From JAJXZP01 sp963787185 (lineage in GTDB: Bacteria > Spirochaetota > Spirochaetia > Treponematales > Rectinemataceae): 64,000 nucleotides of DNA. Made by a program: the position numbers and the translations under genes. Shown piece after piece: positions 50,927-59,246 of this stretch (positions are counted from its first letter, which is position 1; each line of letters opens with the position of its first letter). The notes beneath the pieces are model-generated. The model worked only from the letters and a program-made list of their open reading frames with translations. It was not told the origin of the DNA and did no database searches. Where the stretch lies: the NCBI GenBank assembly GCA_963787185.1, contig CAWBCC010000026.1:100770-164769 (forward strand), given 5' to 3'.

Positions 50927-52681
50927 ATGCAGTGGACTCAAGCGTTCAATCCCCTGGGCAACATCGGCTTGTCGGCTCTCGTGGCCGCAATTCCCATCTT
51001 GTTCTTGTTTGTCGCTCTCGCCGGCCTGCGTATGAAAGGGCACGTCGCCGGCCTGATCACCCTGGCGCTGGCCATTGTCGTCGCCGTGGCCGCCTACGGC
51101 ATGCCCGTGCAGCACGCCCTGCTGTCCGCTTTGTACGGGATGATGACCGGGCTCTGGCCCATAGGCTGGATCATCGTGGGGGCGGTCTTTCTGTATAACT
51201 TGACGGTCAGGACCGGTCAGTTCGCAGTGATAAAAGACTCCATCGCGATCATCACCGAGGACCGTCGCCTGCAGGCTCTGCTGATCGCATTCTCCTTCGG
51301 CTCTTTCCTCGAAGGCGCGGCGGGTTTCGGCACGCCGGTGGCCATCACCGCTGCCATGCTGGTGGGCCTGGGCTTCAATCCGATGTACGCCGCGGGACTC
51401 TGCCTCATCGCCAACACGGCACCCGTAGCCTTCGGCGCCATCGGCATACCCATAATAACCGCCGGCAGTGTCACCGGCATCGACGCGATGGCGATCAGTC
51501 AGATGGTCGGACGCCAACTGCCCTTCCTCTCCGTCTTCGTCCCCTTCTGGCTGGTTCTCATCATGTCCGGCTGGAAGAACACCAAGGAAGTGCTGCCAGC
51601 CATCCTGGTCTCCGGCGTCTCTTTCGCGCTCATGCAGTGGTTTTCCTCGAACTATCTGAGCCCCATGCTGCCGGACATCCTTTCCTCCCTCACGTCGATC
51701 GTCTGCCTGGTCCTGTTCCTCCGAGTCTGGAAGCCCAAGCACATCTGGCGTTTCAAAGACGAGCAGGCTGCCAACCTCAAGATCGAGCGCCACAGTCGGG
51801 GTGCCGTCCTGAAAGCGTGGACCCCCTTCATCGTTCTGACGGTATTGATCGCCGACTGGGGCATGAATCCGGTCAAGGCGATCATCGGCAAGCTCGACAT
51901 CAAGTTCGCGTTCGGCGGTCTGGACAAAATGATCATCGCCGGCGGCAGGCCGATGGGAGTGATTTTCGATTTCAACGTGCTTGCGGCCACCGGTACATCG
52001 ATCCTCATCGCAGCCATCGTATCGTCCTTCATCATCCGCGTCGGGCCCAGGCAATTTTTCAAGGTGCTGGGTTCGACGCTCAAGGATCTGCGATTCGCCC
52101 TCTTCACCATCGCCTGCGTCCTGGGCTTCGCCTATGTTGCCAATTGGTCGGGCATGACTCCCACGATGGGCAAGGCCTTCACCTTCGTCGGAGCTGCCTT
52201 CCCCTTCGTATCGGCCTTCCTGGGCTGGCTGGGTGTCTTCATCACCGGCAGCGACACTTCCTCCAATGCCCTGTTCGCCAATCTCCAGAAAGTGACCGCG
52301 CAGTCCATGGGCATCAATCCTGTGCTCGCCATTGCCACCAACTCGGCCGGCGGCGTGGCCGGCAAAATGATTTCACCCCAGAGCATAGCGGTAGGCTGCG
52401 CCTCCACCGGCCTCGTGGGCCGGGAGGGCGATCTGTTCCGATTCACCCTGCCGCACAGCCTATTCTTCACGGCGCTGGCGGGACTCATAGCCCTGGTCGA
52501 AGCCTATGTTTTCCCGGAGATCATCCCGGAGGCGATAAAGGCCGCCGCGACGGCCGCGGGAGTGAGCAGCGGCGGAATCGTCATTCTTCTGTGCACCGGT
52601 ATCGCCATCGTCGTCCTGGGGGCCTTTTCGTACGGGCAGGGCTCGATGGCCGAGGCGAAACTGTCCGCCGCGGCAAAGTGA
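50927..52681 (+). CDS. lctP: L-lactate permease (LctP/LldP family)
   Basis: 584 residues, about 12-14 membrane helices. Family-specific segments are SFLEGAAGFGTPVAITAAMLVGLGF, ANTAPVAFGAIGIPIITAG, FLGWLGVFITGSDTSSNALFANLQ and TNSAGGVAGKMISPQSIAVG. Symports lactate or glycolate with protons. The ATG at 50927 has GGAGG 11 bases upstream; the in-frame ATG at 50849 lies inside the promoter. First gene of the lactate operon. Confidence 0.95.
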   Translation: MQWTQAFNPLGNIGLSALVAAIPILFLFVALAGLRMKGHVAGLITLALAIVVAVAAYGMPVQHALLSALYGMMTGLWPIGWIIVGAVFLYNLTVRTGQFAVIKDSIAIITEDRRLQALLIAFSFGSFLEGAAGFGTPVAITAAMLVGLGFNPMYAAGLCLIANTAPVAFGAIGIPIITAGSVTGIDAMAISQMVGRQLPFLSVFVPFWLVLIMSGWKNTKEVLPAILVSGVSFALMQWFSSNYLSPMLPDILSSLTSIVCLVLFLRVWKPKHIWRFKDEQAANLKIERHSRGAVLKAWTPFIVLTVLIADWGMNPVKAIIGKLDIKFAFGGLDKMIIAGGRPMGVIFDFNVLAATGTSILIAAIVSSFIIRVGPRQFFKVLGSTLKDLRFALFTIACVLGFAYVANWSGMTPTMGKAFTFVGAAFPFVSAFLGWLGVFITGSDTSSNALFANLQKVTAQSMGINPVLAIATNSAGGVAGKMISPQSIAVGCASTGLVGREGDLFRFTLPHSLFFTALAGLIALVEAYVFPEIIPEAIKAAATAAGVSSGGIVILLCTGIAIVVLGAFSYGQGSMAEAKLSAAAK

Positions 52682-52700
52682 AGCTCACGAGATTGGGGAA

Positions 52701-52736
52701 GCTGTCGACAAAGGCGCCTTCGCCTTTGTCGACAGC
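52701..52736. repeat. Perfect 16-bp-stem hairpin between lctP and etfB
   Basis: GCTGTCGACAAAGGCG-CCTT-CGCCTTTGTCGACAGC. No T-run follows; the etfB ribosome site (AGGAGG) begins 6 bases later. More likely an mRNA stability or processing hairpin than a terminator, allowing different levels of permease and enzyme. Confidence 0.8.
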
Positions 52737-52753
52737 CTGCTAGGAGGATTCTT

Positions 52754-53551
52754 TTGAAGATCATCGTACCCATCAAGCAGGTCCCGGAGACCAGCAACGT
52801 GAAGATGGATCCCGAAACAGGCACGGTAATTCGGGCGGGAATCGAAACGGTCGTCAATCCCCTGGACCTCTACGCCCTGGAGACGGCACTTAGGCTGAGG
52901 GAGAGCCGTGGCGGATCCATAACGGTCCTGACCATGGGACCGCCCCAAGCCGTCAAGGCGCTCAAAGAAGCGGTCGCAATGGGTTGCGACGAGGCGATCC
53001 TGGTATCGGATCGCAAGTTCGGCGGTTCGGACACGTGGGCGACCTCCTATACGCTGGCTCAGGCCGTCAGGAAGATCGGGGCCTTCGACCTCATCGTCGC
53101 CGGCGAAAGGGCGACCGACGGCGATACGGCTCAAGTCGGCCCGGGGATCGCCTCGTGGTTGGACTGTCCCGTGGCGACCTACGTCGCGAAAATCGCCGAG
53201 GTCACCGATTCCCGGATCGTCGTGGAACGCCTCGTCGAGGACGGGTATCAGATTCTCTCGATGCTCTTCCCCTGCCTCCTGACGGTCGTCAAGGAGATCG
53301 CATCGCCCAGGCTTCCCACCCTGCGAGGAAAGATGAACGCCCGCCAGATGCAGATACCGGTTTTCAGCACAGAGAATATGGAGTTGGAGCCGACCGCGCT
53401 GGGATTGAAAGGATCGCCGACCAAGGTGGTGAAGATCGATACGCCGAGGGTGACCCGCGGTGGCAGGCTCGTACGGGCCGAAGACGACGAGGCGGTGAGC
53501 TCCGCCGTCGATCAACTGATGTCCTTCCTGGCCGGGAAGGGATTAGTCTGA
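52754..53551 (+). CDS. etfB: Electron transfer flavoprotein beta subunit
   Basis: 265 residues. MKIIVPIKQVPETSNVKMDPETG is the standard EtfB opening, and LTMGPPQAVKALKEAVAMGCDEAILVSDRKFGGSDTWATSYTLAQAV follows. The ERATDGDTAQVGPGIASWL segment matches the DGDTAQVGP motif that binds the bifurcating FAD and NAD in Etf of bifurcating enzymes. The partner dehydrogenase, LarA and permease all lie in this operon. The AGGAGG site is well placed. Confidence 0.95.
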   Translation: MKIIVPIKQVPETSNVKMDPETGTVIRAGIETVVNPLDLYALETALRLRESRGGSITVLTMGPPQAVKALKEAVAMGCDEAILVSDRKFGGSDTWATSYTLAQAVRKIGAFDLIVAGERATDGDTAQVGPGIASWLDCPVATYVAKIAEVTDSRIVVERLVEDGYQILSMLFPCLLTVVKEIASPRLPTLRGKMNARQMQIPVFSTENMELEPTALGLKGSPTKVVKIDTPRVTRGGRLVRAEDDEAVSSAVDQLMSFLAGKGLV

Positions 53552-53565
53552 CAGGAGTCGAGACT

Positions 53566-54567
53566 ATGAGTTTCGTATGGACGATAGCGGAGCAGCATAA
53601 TGGCCGCCTGAAAGGTGTTTCCTTCGAGCTGCTTTCCCGCGGACGGAAGCTGGCGGACAAACTGGGCACGAAGCTCGCCTCGGTGCTGATCGGCGAAGGG
53701 GTCGACGAGGCGGGGCTCGCGGAGCTCATCCAGCAGGGCGCAGACGAAGTGTATTCGATTCAGGATCCCCGTCTCGAGAATTTCATCTGCGAGAGTTACG
53801 CGAAGGTTCTGGGCAAGCTCATCAAGATCTATCGACCGAGCGTCATCCTGGCGGCGGCGACCTCTTCGGGGCGGACCCTGATGCCCTACCTGGCCGTAAA
53901 GGTCGGGACCGGACTTACGGCGGATTGCACGGAGCTGGACATCGAGGAAGGCACGGGGAATCTTCTCCAAACGCGACCGGCAATCGGGGGAAACATCATG
54001 GCCACCATCAAGACCCCCGATCGCCGGCCCCAGATGGCCACGGTACGCCCCAAGTCGAGCCGCCCGCTCGGGAAGGACGCGTCTCGCACCGGAAAGATCA
54101 TCGAAGTGCCGGTTACGGACGATATGTTCGACGATCGGGTGACCGTCGTCGGCTACCGCCGGGACGCGACCGACTTCGTAAATTTGGAGGAGTCCGATAT
54201 CGTCGTTGCGGGAGGCAAGGGACTGAAAAAGGGCGACAATTTCGCGATGATCCGGGAACTCGCCTCGAGATTGGGCGGAGTCGCCGGCGCGAGCCGCGAA
54301 GCCGTGGATCGCGGTTGGATCGGATACCCCTACCAGATCGGCCTGAGCGGAAAGACGATCTCGCCCAAGCTGTATATCGGAGTGGGCATTTCGGGTTCCA
54401 TCCAGCATCTGGCGGGAATAAAGACGAGCGAAACTATCGTCTCGATCAATTCCGATCCCGATGCCAATCTCCATAAGATCGCGGATTTCGGCATCGTCGG
54501 CGATGCGTTCCAAATTGTCCCGGAAATAATGCGCCGCTTGAATGGGCACAAAATGGAGGCGAAATAG
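53566..54567 (+). CDS. etfA: Electron transfer flavoprotein alpha subunit
   Basis: 333 residues. The C-terminal FAD domain is clear: VAGGKGLKKGDNF, GASREAVDRGWIGYPYQIGLSGKTISPKLYIGVGISGSIQHLAGI and INSDPDANLHKIADFGIVGD. The start at 53566 follows AGGAG. Unlike the EtfA of the best-studied bifurcating lactate dehydrogenase (LctC of Acetobacterium woodii), it has no N-terminal ferredoxin domain. It still can carry the alpha-FAD shuttle. Confidence 0.95.
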   Translation: MSFVWTIAEQHNGRLKGVSFELLSRGRKLADKLGTKLASVLIGEGVDEAGLAELIQQGADEVYSIQDPRLENFICESYAKVLGKLIKIYRPSVILAAATSSGRTLMPYLAVKVGTGLTADCTELDIEEGTGNLLQTRPAIGGNIMATIKTPDRRPQMATVRPKSSRPLGKDASRTGKIIEVPVTDDMFDDRVTVVGYRRDATDFVNLEESDIVVAGGKGLKKGDNFAMIRELASRLGGVAGASREAVDRGWIGYPYQIGLSGKTISPKLYIGVGISGSIQHLAGIKTSETIVSINSDPDANLHKIADFGIVGDAFQIVPEIMRRLNGHKMEAK

Positions 54568-54568
54568 C

Positions 54569-56005
54569 ATGACCGCCGCGCTCGTGGACACATATGCTCG
54601 GGTTACCGAGGCGATACTCGCGGAGCTGCGCGGAATCGTCGGAGTCAAGAGCGTCCTGGTGGACGAAGAAAAAATCGAAGCCTACTCCCACGATGAAACC
54701 GACGCCGGGGAGTACGGCCATATGCCCGAAGTCGTCGTTCTGCCGACTACCACGGAGCAGGTGGCGGAGGTCGTCAGGCTGGCCAATCGGGAGCGCATCC
54801 CGATAACGCCCCGGGGGGCGGGCTCCGGGCTTTCGGGTGGAGCGATACCGCAACTTGGCGGCATAGTCCTTTCCCTCGAAAAGATGAACAAGATACTGGA
54901 ATTGGACGTGGACAATCTGGTCGCGGTGGTCGAAGCCGGCGTGGTCACCAACGATTTGGCCCTCATGGTCCAGGAACGAGGCTTGTTTTTCGCGGGATAT
55001 CCGATGAGCCTCCAAACCTGCGTCATAGGCGGCAATATCGCGGAAAACGCGGGCGGCGGCAAGGCGGTGAAATACGGAGTCACGGGGCGCTACGTACAGG
55101 GCATGGAATTGGTCACCCCGACAGGAGACGTGGTGCGGCTCGGGGGCAAGCTGGCCAAGGATGTGAGCGGCTACGATCTCAAGTCGCTCGTCATCGGATC
55201 CGAAGGAACCCTCGGGATAGTGACCAAGGCCATCATCAAATTGATCGGATACCCCACGGCGAAGGCGGACCTTCTCGTTCTCTTCAAGACGCCCAAAGAG
55301 GCCATCGACGTGGTTCCGGTCATTCTCTCCAAGGGACTCACGCCGACAAGCATCGAATTCATGGATCAGCTTTCGATCCTCACCTCCTGCCGGTATCTCA
55401 ACGAGAGCCTGCCGTACGAGGCGGCCGGAGCCATGCTGCTTATAGAACTGGACGGGACCGATGCCGATCAGGTCGAGATGGATCTCATCGCCATCGGCCA
55501 GCTCTGCGAGCAGCAGGGAGCCATCGAGGTCTACGTGGCGGAGGATCGCAACAATATCGAGCGGATATGGAATGTCCGCCGCAACATCGCCGAGGCCTTC
55601 AAGGTATTCAGCCCGACGCAAAGCCTGGAAGACATCGTCGTTCCCATCGCGCGGATACCGGATATGATCCCGGAGCTCGAAAGACTCGGCAGGGAATACG
55701 ATCTGTTGATTCCCTGCTACGGACATGCCGGAGACGGAAACCTGCACGCCACGCTGGTGAAGAATCCGGGAATGAGCATGGATGAATGGAAGAGGAACGA
55801 AGTCGACTGTCTGCGGGAGCTGTACAGAATAACGGACGGATTCGGCGGCAAGATAACCGGGGAGCACGGAATCGGCATCAAACGCAAGGTTTACTATGGG
55901 GAGTTGGTCGACCCGATCGAATTGAAGCTCATGCAAGCCATCAAGGTTGCCTGGGATCCGAACAATATCATGAACCCGGGGAAAATTTTCGACCTAGGTG
56001 CATGA
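54569..56005 (+). CDS. FAD-linked lactate dehydrogenase (GlcD/LDH-D type), Etf-coupled
   Basis: 478 residues. The FAD-binding type 4 domain carries PITPRGAGSGLSGGAIPQLGGIVLSLEKMN and VIGGNIAENAGGGKAVKYGVTG, and the C-terminal cap carries CYGHAGDGNLHATLVKNPGM and GEHGIGIKRKVYYGELVD. In the Etf operon it is most likely the lactate dehydrogenase that passes electrons to EtfAB, which drives NAD reduction with ferredoxin oxidation (electron confurcation). Starts 2 bases after the etfA stop with GGAGG inside etfA. Glycolate oxidase subunit is the alternative. Confidence 0.9.
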   Translation: MTAALVDTYARVTEAILAELRGIVGVKSVLVDEEKIEAYSHDETDAGEYGHMPEVVVLPTTTEQVAEVVRLANRERIPITPRGAGSGLSGGAIPQLGGIVLSLEKMNKILELDVDNLVAVVEAGVVTNDLALMVQERGLFFAGYPMSLQTCVIGGNIAENAGGGKAVKYGVTGRYVQGMELVTPTGDVVRLGGKLAKDVSGYDLKSLVIGSEGTLGIVTKAIIKLIGYPTAKADLLVLFKTPKEAIDVVPVILSKGLTPTSIEFMDQLSILTSCRYLNESLPYEAAGAMLLIELDGTDADQVEMDLIAIGQLCEQQGAIEVYVAEDRNNIERIWNVRRNIAEAFKVFSPTQSLEDIVVPIARIPDMIPELERLGREYDLLIPCYGHAGDGNLHATLVKNPGMSMDEWKRNEVDCLRELYRITDGFGGKITGEHGIGIKRKVYYGELVDPIELKLMQAIKVAWDPNNIMNPGKIFDLGA

Positions 56006-56022
56006 GGCGAAGGAGCCGGACC

Positions 56023-57345
56023 ATGCCGGAAGTAGTCTTGAAATATTCGACGGAGGGTCTACGAGTCGATCTACCCGTCACGCCCAACTTCGTCGGTGTG
56101 CTCGAGCCGAAGGCCAGGCCCTCCGTTCCCGATCCACAGCGCGCCGTGTACGAAAGTCTGCGGAATTCCATTGCCTCTCCCTCTTTGCGAGAGGTGGCAC
56201 GCGGAAGACGCAACGCCGTCGTGGTCATCAGCGACAAGACACGCCCGGTGCCCAACAAGCTCCTCCTGCCGCCCATTCTCGCGGAAATCGAAGCCGCGGG
56301 AGTCCCGCGGGCTGCGATCACGATACTGATCGCGACCGGGATTCACCGCCCCAACGAGGGCGAGGAGCTCGTTCGTCTCGTCGGAGCCGACATCACCGGC
56401 AGGTACCGGATCGCCAACCATTTCTCCAAGCGCGATGAAGATATGGTCCGGGCCGGCACCATCATGGGAGACACCCCGGTATTCGTGAATCGCCTCTATG
56501 CGGAGGCCGACCTCAAGATCCTGACGGGCTTCATCGAGCCGCACATGTGGGCCGGATACTCGGGGGGACGCAAGTCGATTCTTCCGGGCATCTCCAGTCT
56601 CAAGACGCTCCAGTTCATGCACGGGCCGGAAATGATCGCGCACCCCGGTGTGGTGTACGGCAAGCTTCAGGGGAACCCCTTCCACGAAGCGGGCCTTGAG
56701 ATCATGGAAAAGGTTGGCGCGGATTACATCGTCAACGTGACACTCGATTCCGCCAAGGAGGTCACCGGCGTCTACAGCGGGCATCCGGTCGAGGCTCATT
56801 ACAAGGGCGTGCGGGATCTGGAACCCTACTGTACCGCCTGCGTCGACCGACCGCTGGATTTCGTCGTGACGACGAACGCCGGAGCACCTCTGGACGTGAG
56901 TCTGTATCAGACCTCCAAGGGTATTGCCGGGGTCGCTCCGGTCATCAAGTCCGGAGGGGAAATAGTCGTGGCCTCGCGATGTCAGGAGGGACTCGGCAGC
57001 GAGGAATTCGTATCGGCATGCGAGGAGTTCACCACGCCGAAGGAGTGGACGCGCCGCGCCCTCGCGCACGAGTTTTTCTACCCCGACCAGTGGTGCGCCC
57101 AGGAAATCTTCAAGTGGATGGAGGACCATCCGATTCATTTGTATTCCGAGGGTATCCCTGACGACCGGCAGCGGCGCTACGGCCTCTCGCCCACGCACGA
57201 TATCGCGGGAACGGTCGCCCGGCTGCTCGAGCGCCACGGTCGCGACGCGGCCTGGGCGGTCGTTCCGGACGGACCGCTGCTCATCGTGCGGCTGCGCGAC
57301 TCGGGCATGACGGGTGCCGTCTGCAAACCATATCTGCCTATTTGA
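56023..57345 (+). CDS. larA: Nickel-dependent lactate racemase LarA
   Basis: 440 residues. LarA landmarks: LIATGIHRPNEGEEL (His near the pincer), IEPHMWAGYSGGRKSILPGISS containing the His and the Lys that attaches the nickel-pincer nucleotide, and QFMHGPEMIAHPG. Interconverts D- and L-lactate, letting one stereospecific dehydrogenase use both. The cofactor genes larB, larC and larE are not in this window. AGGAG precedes the ATG at 56023. Confidence 0.93.
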   Translation: MPEVVLKYSTEGLRVDLPVTPNFVGVLEPKARPSVPDPQRAVYESLRNSIASPSLREVARGRRNAVVVISDKTRPVPNKLLLPPILAEIEAAGVPRAAITILIATGIHRPNEGEELVRLVGADITGRYRIANHFSKRDEDMVRAGTIMGDTPVFVNRLYAEADLKILTGFIEPHMWAGYSGGRKSILPGISSLKTLQFMHGPEMIAHPGVVYGKLQGNPFHEAGLEIMEKVGADYIVNVTLDSAKEVTGVYSGHPVEAHYKGVRDLEPYCTACVDRPLDFVVTTNAGAPLDVSLYQTSKGIAGVAPVIKSGGEIVVASRCQEGLGSEEFVSACEEFTTPKEWTRRALAHEFFYPDQWCAQEIFKWMEDHPIHLYSEGIPDDRQRRYGLSPTHDIAGTVARLLERHGRDAAWAVVPDGPLLIVRLRDSGMTGAVCKPYLPI

Positions 57346-57416
57346 AAATAAATTAAGCGCATTTCCTCTTCGAGCGGCCTCGGCTTGTCGGTGCCGGGAT
57401 GGCGTGGAGCCTCCCT

Positions 57417-57445
57417 TTGTAAAAGACTTTTCATATCGATATACT
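57417..57445 (+). promoter_or_regulatory. Putative promoter of the tetR gene (leaderless)
   Basis: -35 TTGTAA (57417-57422), 17-base spacer, -10 TATACT (57440-57445). Transcription would begin at about 57452, the A of the tetR ATG, and no ribosome-binding site is visible. Predicted leaderless mRNA. Confidence 0.5.
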
Positions 57446-57451
57446 GTCTCC

Positions 57452-58072
57452 ATGGCTAAACTCGGCAGGATCGCGCAACGCACGAAAAAAAAGCTGGTGG
57501 AAACGGCGATGGCTCTTTTCAACGAGCGCGGCTTCGACCTCGTCACCGTGGATGAAATAACCCAGAAGGCGGGCGTCGCAAAGGGAACTTTCTATACCTA
57601 CTTCGCCACGAAGAGCGACATCATCGTGGAGGAGTTCTGGGACATAGACGCATACTACGAATTGTATTCATCGAAAAACCTCCCCAACTACACAACCTCT
57701 AGGGAAAAGCTCCTGGCGTTCACCCGCGCGCAGATGCGGTATGTCAGGGATGTGGTCGGGAACAGAAATCTGAAAATCCTGTACGCGAATCAGGCGGTTC
57801 AGACCGGATCGGCGAAGATGATAACGATGAAAGAACGCCAATGGTATAAGATCATACGAGGCATAATGCTCGATGGACAATCGAAGGGAGAGTTCAGGAA
57901 GGACTTGGATGCCGATCGCCTTGCCATGCTTTTCAACAGGTCGGCTCGGGGGATATTCCTCGACTGGTGCGTGGAGGATGCCTCCTTCGATTTGGTCAAA
58001 GAAGGCGTAGCCGTCATGAAGGATTTCATCATGTCCGCGCTCCAGCATATTCCCGAAGACTCGCCGCGTTGA
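57452..58072 (+). CDS. TetR family transcriptional regulator
   Basis: 206 residues. Helix-turn-helix: VETAMALFNERGFDLVTVDEITQKAGVAKGTFYTYFATKSDIIVEEF, the classic TetR N terminus. The C-terminal ligand domain is unlike specialised families. By position a likely regulator of the lactate operon, with lactate or acyl-CoA as possible inducer. The two TGAC-N4-GTCA palindromes upstream of lctP are candidate targets. Separately promoted rather than co-translated. Confidence 0.9.
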   Translation: MAKLGRIAQRTKKKLVETAMALFNERGFDLVTVDEITQKAGVAKGTFYTYFATKSDIIVEEFWDIDAYYELYSSKNLPNYTTSREKLLAFTRAQMRYVRDVVGNRNLKILYANQAVQTGSAKMITMKERQWYKIIRGIMLDGQSKGEFRKDLDADRLAMLFNRSARGIFLDWCVEDASFDLVKEGVAVMKDFIMSALQHIPEDSPR

Positions 58073-58186
58073 GTCGGAGCGCGAAACGCTGCAGGCTGTG
58101 CGGCCTTTATCAATACCTGTCCAGGACAGCGCGAAGGGAATCAGGCCGTGTGAGCCTTCGGAGTTCCCCCAGGAATGGATTGTCGT

Positions 58187-58288
58187 GCCCGCCTTCCGGC
58201 GGGCGACGGCTAACCACCCCCGTGGCAGGGCGTCACCCTGCTCGCGCCGTGTCCGGCGCGTCTGCCGACCAGCATGGGTGGGATGGGC
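58187..58288. repeat. Three-hairpin element, copy A
   Basis: Hairpins GCCCGCC-TTCC-GGCGGGC (58187-58204), GCAGGG-N5-CCCTGC (58225-58241) and GCGCCG-TGTC-CGGCGC (58244-58259), then a conserved single-stranded tail ending GGGTGGGATGGGC. Copy B at 58431-58532 has the same layout with different hairpin 1 sequence. Confidence 0.75.
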
Positions 58289-58313
58289 GTTGTCCGCTTC
58301 GTGCAAGAACAAG

Positions 58314-58337
58314 AAAGGCGCCCTCGCGGGCGCCTTT
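58314..58337 (-). terminator. Terminator after the outer groEL tail copy
   Basis: Perfect 10-bp stem AAAGGCGCCC with a 4-base loop, followed on the minus strand by CTTTCTTGTTCTT. Lies just after a duplicated groEL end (MGGMDY-stop, 58352-58387). Confidence 0.65.
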
Positions 58338-58351
58338 CGGATAGATGCGGT

Positions 58352-58387
58352 AGCGATACTGGACTTAGTAGTCCATTCCTCCCATCC
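58352..58387 (-). repeat. Duplicated groEL 3' end (outer copy)
   Basis: Reads MGGMDY-stop and the following bases on the minus strand, a near copy of the groEL end at 58579-58616 (MGGMDC-stop). Only the last codons are present, so this is a partial duplication of the tail and downstream region. Confidence 0.7.
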
Positions 58388-58430
58388 GTCGCCCTTCGGG
58401 CTCCAGGAGCCGCAGGGAATGGGTTGCCGT

Positions 58431-58532
58431 GGGCGCTGGCGCGCCCGGCGGCTATCCCCCCACCTTGGCAGGGCTGTCGCCCTGCTCGCGCCGTGTCCGG
58501 CGCGTCTGCCGACCAGCATGGGTGGGATGGGC
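58431..58532. repeat. Three-hairpin element, copy B
   Basis: GGGCGC-TGGC-GCGCCC (58431-58446), GCAGGGC-TGTC-GCCCTGC (58468-58485), GCGCCG-TGTC-CGGCGC (58488-58503), then the same tail as copy A. Hairpin 1 differs in sequence but keeps pairing. Confidence 0.75.
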
Positions 58533-58537
58533 CTGCC

Positions 58538-58564
58538 AAAAAAGAAGCGCCCCTGTCGGGGCGC
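58538..58564 (-). terminator. groEL terminator
   Basis: GCGCCCC-loop-GGGGCGC followed on the minus strand by TTCTTTTTTGG, 30 bases after the groEL stop codon. Confidence 0.7.
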
Positions 58565-58801
58565 CTCGGTAGGAAACGGTAGCAAATCTGGACTTAGCAG
58601 TCCATTCCTCCCATTCCGCCCATTCCACCCATGCCGCCGCCGCCGCCCATGGGGGGGGACTTCGGCTCGGGGAGATCGGTGATGGCGCACTCGGTGGTCA
58701 GGAGGAGGGCCGCGACGGAGGCCGCGTTCTGGAGCGCGGAGCGCGTGACCTTGGCCGGGTCGATGATGCCGGCCTTGACCATGTCGACCCACTCCATGCG
58801 T

Positions 58802-58857
58802 CGCTTCGCTCCGCTTGCCGAGGGGAATTCATTCTATGCCCGCGCAAGCGCGGGCGC
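58802..58857. repeat. Palindromic insertion between FDASKM and MEWVDM of groEL
   Basis: GCCCGCG-CAAG-CGCGGGC (58840-58857) plus a segment with CGCTTCGCTCCGCTT. The related CGCTCCGCTT...CGCTTCGC motif recurs at 59031-59060. The insertion introduces a stop. Confidence 0.65.
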
Positions 58858-58889
58858 CGGCATCTTGGAGGCGTCGAAGCCGATGCCGA

Positions 58890-58943
58890 GCCCGCGTGAG
58901 CGGGCATTATGATCCTTTCCTATCGGTACGCGCGCTTGCGCGC
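58890..58943. repeat. 54-bp two-hairpin element, copy 2
   Basis: GCCCGC-GTGA-GCGGGC, a 24-base linker containing ATCCTTTCC and ATCG, then GCGCGC-TT-GCGCGC. Same 54-base layout as 59193-59246. Inserted between KNEKKG and IGFDASKM of groEL. Confidence 0.8.
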
Positions 58944-59094
58944 ATGCCCTTCTTCTCGTTCTTGGCCTTGTCGGCGATGATCGAGCCGTCCACGCCTGCG
59001 TTATCGGCGATCTGGCGGATGGGCTCCAAACGCTCCGCTTGGCCTCTGGCCTCGCTTCGCTAGACTTCGTTCGAGGGTGCGTTTGGTGATCTTC

Positions 59095-59118
59095 ACTGAA
59101 CCGGCGAGCCGGTTCAGT
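59095..59118. repeat. 24-bp perfect palindrome in the groEL remnant
   Basis: ACTGAACCGG-CGAG-CCGGTTCAGT, splitting DEKVG from VKITKR in the groEL frame. Length 24 keeps the frame. Confidence 0.8.
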
Positions 59119-59192
59119 AGGCCGACCTTCTCGTCGTCGGTCATCTCGGTCATGTCGGTCTTCTCGAGGGTGAGGGCCGCCTGGCTGGCGCG

Positions 59193-59246
59193 GCCCGCGA
59201 TAGCGGGCACATCAATCCTTTCCAATCGCCACGCGCCGCTAGGCGC
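59193..59246. repeat. 54-bp two-hairpin element, copy 1
   Basis: GCCCGC-GATA-GCGGGC, linker with ATCCTTTCC, then GCGCC-GCTA-GGCGC. In the groEL sense it reads GGAAAGGATTGATGTG, a ribosome-site-like purine run before an ATG. Confidence 0.8.
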
